DNA of 8,619 nucleotides from Lentimicrobiaceae bacterium (GTDB lineage: Bacteria; Bacteroidota; Bacteroidia; Bacteroidales; WCHB1-69). The stretch lies in contig WQSU01000100.1 of the NCBI GenBank assembly GCA_009787675.1, positions 1 through 8,619 of the forward strand, given 5' to 3'. The translations under genes were made by a program, and so were the position numbers. Positions 4,641 to 8,619 of the stretch are shown here, piece after piece (the first letter of the stretch is position 1; each line of letters starts with the position of its first letter). A model generated the notes under the pieces. That model had not been told where the DNA came from. It searched no databases and saw only the letters and a list, made by a program, of their open reading frames with translations.

Positions 4641-6146
4641 ATGATTCGTGTTCGTTTTGCCCCAAGTCCTACAGGTCCTCTGCACATAGGAGGCGTTCGT
4701 ACTTGCTTGTATAATTACCTGTTTGCCAAGCAACACAACGGCAAACTGCTTCTCCGTATTGAAGATACCGACCAAACACGTTTTGTACCGGGAGCAGAAG
4801 CATATATTGTTGAATCTTTTAAATGGCTGGGCATCACGTTCGATGAGGGTGTGCATGTGGGGGGAAAACATGCGCCCTACAAACAGTCGGAGCGGATGCC
4901 TATCTACAAAAAATATGCAGATGAACTGATTGCAAAAGGCTGGGCATATTATGCATTCGACACTCCGGAAGAGCTGGAAGCCAAGCGTAAAGAGGCTGAA
5001 GCCGAGAAAAAGACGTTTCAATATGATATGAATACACGAACTGTGATGTGTAACTCATTAACTTTATCTGCCGAAGAAATAGTGGAAAAGTTGAGAGGAA
5101 ACTATGTGGTTCGTTTTAAATATCCTGAGAACACGGAAGTTCATATATATGACCTTATTCGCGGGGAAGTGAGAATCAATGCTCAATTGTTGGATGATAA
5201 GGTGCTTTTTAAGTCTGATGGATTGCCTACTTATCACTTAGCCAACGTGGTGGATGATCATTTAATGGAAATTACGCATGTGATTCGCGGCGAAGAGTGG
5301 TTACCCTCTGCGCCCCTGCACGTAATGCTCTACAAGGCTTTTGAATGGCAGGCGCCGCAGTTTGCCCATTTGCCCCTGTTGCTCAAACCCGACGGAAACG
5401 GCAAGTTGAGCAAACGCGACGGCGACAGGCTCGGCTTTCCCGTTTTCCCCATGCAGTGGCAAGACCCAACAAGCGGCGAAATATCTTCAGGATACCGTGA
5501 AAGTGGCTACTTACCAGAAGCGGTGAACAATTTTTTGGCGCTGCTGGGCTGGAACCCCGGAACAGAAGAGGAAGTGATGAGCATGGAACAACTTGTGACG
5601 CGCTTCTCGTTAGAAAAAGTTAGCAAATCGGGTGCAAAATTCGATTTGGATAAAGCTAAGTGGTTTAACCATTATTATATACAACAAAAAACGGATAAAG
5701 ACTTGGCAACGCTTTTTGCCCAACAATTAGCCGAAAAGAATATTCACACTAATCTCGAAAAAGTTGAAAAGGCAATTGCTTTAGTAAAAGAGCGTGTTTA
5801 TTTCACTACGGATATTTGGAATCAAAGCGCATTTTTATTTCAAGCGCCCGAAACCTATAATCCTGAAGTAGTTAAAAAACGCTGGAAAGAGGATACTCCT
5901 GTTCATTTGCAACAGGTTATCAACATCCTTTTTTCTGTTACACCTTTCGATAAAACTGTTGCGCACGACACAGTAGTGGCGTTCATTCAAGAAAACCAAC
6001 TTAATATGGGACAAATTATGAATTGCCTGCGCCTTGCATTAGTGGGCGACTCCAAAGGTCCCGACCTGTTTGAAATTATTGATTTTATCGGCGTTGAAGA
6101 AACGAACGGGAGGATTGGGATGGCGATGAAGAGGATTGCTCTTTAA
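4641..6146 (+). CDS. gltX: Glutamyl-tRNA synthetase
   Basis: Charges tRNA-Glu with glutamate using ATP, in the cytoplasm; essential for translation. The 501-residue protein has the class I Rossmann signature at the very N-terminus, RFAPSPTGPLHIGG (residues 5-18, the HIGH motif being HIGG at 15-18), followed by RTCLYNYLFAKQ and RIEDTDQTR. The second ATP motif is KLSKRDG at 255-261 (KMSKS-like), preceded by LPLLLKPDGNG. The C-terminal third, from about residue 340, is the helical anticodon-binding region, ending in GPDLFEIIDFIGVEETNGR. The zinc-binding cysteine cluster of E. coli GluRS (near residues 98-127) is absent, as in zinc-free GluRS enzymes. An extra segment, WQDPTSGEISSGYRESGYLP, follows the KLSKR loop. 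The start is secure because the conserved motif begins at residue 5. The 15-bp leader after the lipoprotein gene is A/T-rich with no Shine-Dalgarno sequence, so gltX is probably transcribed with its upstream envelope genes. It converges on the next gene. Confidence 0.98.
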   Translation: MIRVRFAPSPTGPLHIGGVRTCLYNYLFAKQHNGKLLLRIEDTDQTRFVPGAEAYIVESFKWLGITFDEGVHVGGKHAPYKQSERMPIYKKYADELIAKGWAYYAFDTPEELEAKRKEAEAEKKTFQYDMNTRTVMCNSLTLSAEEIVEKLRGNYVVRFKYPENTEVHIYDLIRGEVRINAQLLDDKVLFKSDGLPTYHLANVVDDHLMEITHVIRGEEWLPSAPLHVMLYKAFEWQAPQFAHLPLLLKPDGNGKLSKRDGDRLGFPVFPMQWQDPTSGEISSGYRESGYLPEAVNNFLALLGWNPGTEEEVMSMEQLVTRFSLEKVSKSGAKFDLDKAKWFNHYYIQQKTDKDLATLFAQQLAEKNIHTNLEKVEKAIALVKERVYFTTDIWNQSAFLFQAPETYNPEVVKKRWKEDTPVHLQQVINILFSVTPFDKTVAHDTVVAFIQENQLNMGQIMNCLRLALVGDSKGPDLFEIIDFIGVEETNGRIGMAMKRIAL

Positions 6147-6166
6147 TCATTGCTGCCTTTACTTTT

Positions 6167-6970
6167 TTAGTTTACTTTGCTGTATGTTAATGTAAAAACA
6201 TATTTTTCGATAGCTTTTGTTCTCCCCGATGCGATTAAACCTCTTTTTGCTGTACCTCCATCATCAAACTCAAGAGGAACATCTATTTTCAATGTATTAT
6301 TATCTAAAGTAACAATTCTCCCTTCAAGGCGTGCAAAATTATCATTTATGTCAAAAAAATAGGGAAGTTGAAATTCTAATACACTTTCGTTGTTTTTGAT
6401 TTTCCAATTTCCTAATGTAACACCTGATCCACTATCCCAGTCACAGAGAAATTTTCCGTACTTTAAATATTGTGAGTAGTTTTTATAAAAAACGATGATG
6501 TCATCAAGTTCGCACTCATACAGAAATCCTTCAAACATATTCGATATTTCCTCCCCATTGAAAAGTACATAAGGAGGAACAGAAGTGAAAGTTGTTAATT
6601 TCCAGCCATTTTCTTGTGTCAGAAGATTTTCTGACGTCATCGGATCTGCTACTTTTATGGCGCAAACGGCTGTTTTGCTGCCGTCTTCTGTACGAGCCAT
6701 AATAGTGGTTTTACCCGGAGCTAAAGCCGTAACTAAGCCGTTTCCTATTACGGTGGCTACATCAGGGACGCTACTTTCCCAAATCAAAGTGCGATAGGTA
6801 GCATTTTCAGGGTGTATGGTGGCGATGAGTGTTGTGGTTTGACCAACTTCCAATGCAATTGCGATCTGATTCAATGTGATTTCACTTATTACAATATCTT
6901 TTTTGCAAGTGGTAAAAAGCAGTAATGATAATAAGGCTACTGTCATTAATTTAAAGAAATCTTTTTTCAT
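6167..6970 (-). CDS. Lipoprotein with a Big2 domain and a lipocalin-like C-terminal domain
   Basis: A 267-residue minus-strand protein. MKKDFFKLMTVALLSLLLFTTC is a lipoprotein signal with acylated Cys22, followed by KKD. Residues about 28-108 form a bacterial Ig-like Big2 domain: ITLNQIAIALEVGQTTTL, then ATIHPENAT, LIWESSVPDVATV, NGLVTALAPGKTTIMA and TEDGSKTAVCAIKV. The remainder (about 120-265) resembles Bacteroidota lipocalin-like domains: GWKLTTF at its start, C153-E-L-D-D-I-I-V-F, then C176 and GNWKIKNNESVLEF. The C153/C176 pair is spaced as expected for a disulfide. Both domains are beta-rich and probably face the periplasm or cell surface; a binding or structural role is inferred, with no substrate known. 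The ATG is 26 bp downstream of the stop of the peptide-binding protein gene, so the two are likely cotranscribed. The gene converges with gltX, leaving 20 bp between stops and no recognisable hairpin terminator, only a T6 run (6163..6168). Confidence 0.88.
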   Translation of the reverse strand: MKKDFFKLMTVALLSLLLFTTCKKDIVISEITLNQIAIALEVGQTTTLIATIHPENATYRTLIWESSVPDVATVIGNGLVTALAPGKTTIMARTEDGSKTAVCAIKVADPMTSENLLTQENGWKLTTFTSVPPYVLFNGEEISNMFEGFLYECELDDIIVFYKNYSQYLKYGKFLCDWDSGSGVTLGNWKIKNNESVLEFQLPYFFDINDNFARLEGRIVTLDNNTLKIDVPLEFDDGGTAKRGLIASGRTKAIEKYVFTLTYSKVN

Positions 6971-6996
6971 AAAATGTGTATAATAATTAATTGGTT

Positions 6997-8619
6997 TTAT
7001 TCATTATTTGTCGGCGAAAATATATAATTACTAAAATTTACGCGCTTTAAATTCAACAGATTCGTTGGCGAATTGTCCAACCCGCTGATATTCTTTTGGA
7101 TAAATCGAACTTTCTTGTCATAAAACAGGATAACCACCGGCGCATCCTCCATCAGTATAGAATCTAATGTGGTGTAGTAATCGTTTCTAATTGACTCATT
7201 TGTTATGGTTTGCGATTTTTCAAACAGTTGGTCAAAAGTTTGGTTTACATAATGGGTGTAGTTGGAGCCTGTGGGCTGCAAATTTTTCGAGTAAAAAAGC
7301 GACAGATAATTCTCAGCATCAGGGTAATCGCAAATCCAAGAGCCTCGAAAAAAGGGCAATTGGTAGTTGCGCATCATTTGCCGTTGCTGTGCCGCCTGCT
7401 GCACCTCCAGCGAAATGCGAATCCCAATTTTATTGAGTTCATGTTGAATGTATTGGCATAAATCTAAATAACTTGCTGAAACGGAAAGCGGAATTTCGGG
7501 CAACCCATCGCCATTGGGATAGCCTGCCTGTTTTAGTAACTCAAGCGCTTTTTGCGGGTCGTAGTGGTAGCCTTTTACCCTGTTGGGATTAAAAGAAGCC
7601 ATTCCCATGGGCACAAAGCCGCTGGTGCCGGCGTATCCCATGTTGTTACGCAAATATAAAATCATTTTTTTTCTATCGAATCCATAATTAATCGCTTGCC
7701 GTATCTCTTTTATCAATAATGGGTTACCCTCTTTTTCTTGGAGTAGAAAACCTAAGTATTCGGTGTTAAGGTAGGGACCGGTTTGCAAGGTGATCTTGTG
7801 CGAATAGGTGGATTGCAAGTCACCCTCTTTGGTTAACAAGGCATCTTTATAGCAGGCTTCGATACCGGATATAAAATCTAAGTTTCCTTTCATAAATTCC
7901 ATGAAAGCCACTTGTTTATCAATAATAAAAGAGATAGAGACGGCATCTAAATAGGGGAGGGGCTCGTTGTTTTCATCTCGTTCAAAATAGTTTTCATTTT
8001 TGCGTAATACCAACTTTATCCCTTCTTCCCACAGTTGAAATTGAAAAGGACCGGTGCCCACCGGAAACTTCCGAAACTCCTTGCCATACTGTGCTACCAC
8101 CTCTTGCGGCAATACCGAAGCATATTTCATGGCAAGGATGCCTAAAAACGGAGGAAACGGCTCAGCCAAAATAATTTGAAATGTGGTGTCATTCAATGCC
8201 ATAAAGGAATAAGCGCCGCTCTCATTTCGCGCTACTTTTTGAAAAATCCACGCGCCGGGGGAAGCCACTTCAGGACTTACAATTCTATTAAAACTATAAA
8301 CAAAGTCGGTGGCAGTAACTTTGCGGGGCGTTTCCCAAGTATAGTTTGCATTGTTCTGAAAATAAACATCATCGCGAAGTAAAAAGGTGTAAGTTTTGCC
8401 ATCGGGGCTAATACTCCATGCTTTGGCAATCATGGGCGAAATTTGAAGCGAATCGTCCAGGTCCACCAACCCGTTGTACAACATATTGCAAACCCAAGTG
8501 GCAGCCTGACCCGAAGCATACGCTGGGTCAAGCGATTGAATGCCTACGGCTTCGTTGTAGCGAAAAATCTTTTTGTAGGATGGGGTGGGGGAGGTGCAGG
8601 AGAGGAGAAGGCAGAAAGC
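6997..8619 (-). CDS. Peptide-type ABC transporter substrate-binding lipoprotein (SBP family 5, OppA/DppA-like), 5' end cut by the window
   Basis: The frame is open from the right edge to the TAA at 6999..6997: 540 codons, lacking probably only the first 10-15 residues. An ATG at 8484 is internal. The 45 codons upstream of it encode the rest of a lipoprotein signal (AFCLLLSC, acylated Cys at visible residue 8) and the conserved start of the mature domain, FRYNEAVGIQSLDPAYASG. From there the family 5 pattern is continuous: MLYNGLVDLDDSLQISPMIA, AWSISPDGKTYTFLLRDDVYF, VTATDFVYSFNRIVSPE, GTGPFQFQLWEEG, INYGFDRKKMILY, GYPNGDGLPEIPLSVSA and WICDYPDAENYLSLFYS. Such proteins bind oligopeptides or similar ligands outside the inner membrane and deliver them to an ABC permease. 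No permease or ATPase gene is visible, though one could lie beyond the right edge. Length is normal for the family. The Big2 lipoprotein gene follows after 26 bp. The ligand cannot be predicted from sequence. Confidence 0.93.
   Translation of the reverse strand, partial: AFCLLLSCTSPTPSYKKIFRYNEAVGIQSLDPAYASGQAATWVCNMLYNGLVDLDDSLQISPMIAKAWSISPDGKTYTFLLRDDVYFQNNANYTWETPRKVTATDFVYSFNRIVSPEVASPGAWIFQKVARNESGAYSFMALNDTTFQIILAEPFPPFLGILAMKYASVLPQEVVAQYGKEFRKFPVGTGPFQFQLWEEGIKLVLRKNENYFERDENNEPLPYLDAVSISFIIDKQVAFMEFMKGNLDFISGIEACYKDALLTKEGDLQSTYSHKITLQTGPYLNTEYLGFLLQEKEGNPLLIKEIRQAINYGFDRKKMILYLRNNMGYAGTSGFVPMGMASFNPNRVKGYHYDPQKALELLKQAGYPNGDGLPEIPLSVSASYLDLCQYIQHELNKIGIRISLEVQQAAQQRQMMRNYQLPFFRGSWICDYPDAENYLSLFYSKNLQPTGSNYTHYVNQTFDQLFEKSQTITNESIRNDYYTTLDSILMEDAPVVILFYDKKVRFIQKNISGLDNSPTNLLNLKRVNFSNYIFSPTNNE

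Noticed and set aside
4629..5021. Minus-strand open frame of 130 codons opposite the start of gltX
   Set aside because: Its codons are the complement of the HIGH-motif region of GluRS and the translation resembles no family; no promoter or leader supports it.
6147..6168. Bidirectional terminator between gltX and the Big2 lipoprotein gene
   Set aside because: A T6 run is present, but I could find no inverted repeat in the 20-bp gap or its edges that would form a stem.
7191..7461. Two overlapping plus-strand open frames opposite the peptide-binding protein gene
   Set aside because: Overlapping frames in the same stretch, antisense to conserved family 5 sequence, low-complexity translations.
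8176..8382. Plus-strand open frame of 68 codons opposite the peptide-binding protein gene
   Set aside because: Antisense to the conserved N-terminal part of the domain with no supporting features.
6997..8484. Treating the peptide-binding protein as a complete 495-residue protein starting at ATG 8484
   Set aside because: The frame continues unbroken to the window edge and the extra 45 codons encode a lipobox (LLLSC) and the conserved mature start of the family, so 8484 is an internal methionine.

Overview
The window looks like chromosomal DNA from a member of the Bacteroidota. Three things point that way. Two promoters carry the TAnnTTTG -7 element typical of that phylum (minus strand 266..259; plus strand 1334..1341). 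Start codons lack Shine-Dalgarno sequences and sit in A/T-rich leaders. The envelope proteins are of Bacteroidota types: a PorT-like outer-membrane barrel, short lipoproteins, a Big2 plus lipocalin-like lipoprotein and a DUF4412-like secreted protein. I cannot place it below phylum level from the sequence alone.

Layout from left to right: (1) the first 76 codons of a secreted protein on the minus strand (1..228), diverging from rfbA. (2) A 222-bp divergent intergenic region, of which 324..450 is a heptanucleotide tandem repeat that runs directly into the rfbA start codon. (3) rfbA (451..1311), glucose-1-phosphate thymidylyltransferase. (4) A promoter and a phosphofructokinase gene (1373..2602) whose active-site residues are those of PPi-dependent enzymes. 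(5) A plus-strand run of outer-membrane barrel (2657..3520), lipoprotein (3573..4625) and gltX, glutamyl-tRNA synthetase (4641..6146), with gaps of 52 and 15 bp. (6) Converging on gltX, a minus-strand pair: a periplasmic peptide-binding lipoprotein (8619..6997, running off the right edge) followed 26 bp later by a Big2/lipocalin-like lipoprotein (6970..6167).

The housekeeping genes (rfbA, pfk, gltX) belong to different pathways and are interleaved with cell-envelope genes. No single pathway unites the window, and no mobile element, CRISPR array, tRNA or rRNA was seen.

The most interesting signal is two independent tracts of 7-nt tandem repeats. One is non-coding and abuts the start codon of rfbA. 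The other lies inside the coding sequence of the outer-membrane protein and encodes the hydrophobic core of its signal peptide. Since 7 is not a multiple of 3, gaining or losing one unit in the second tract would shift the frame and stop translation within about 50 nt after the signal peptide. This is a candidate on/off (phase-variation) switch for a surface protein. A possible decayed third copy encodes the lipoprotein signal peptide at the right edge. Phase variation is inferred, not shown.
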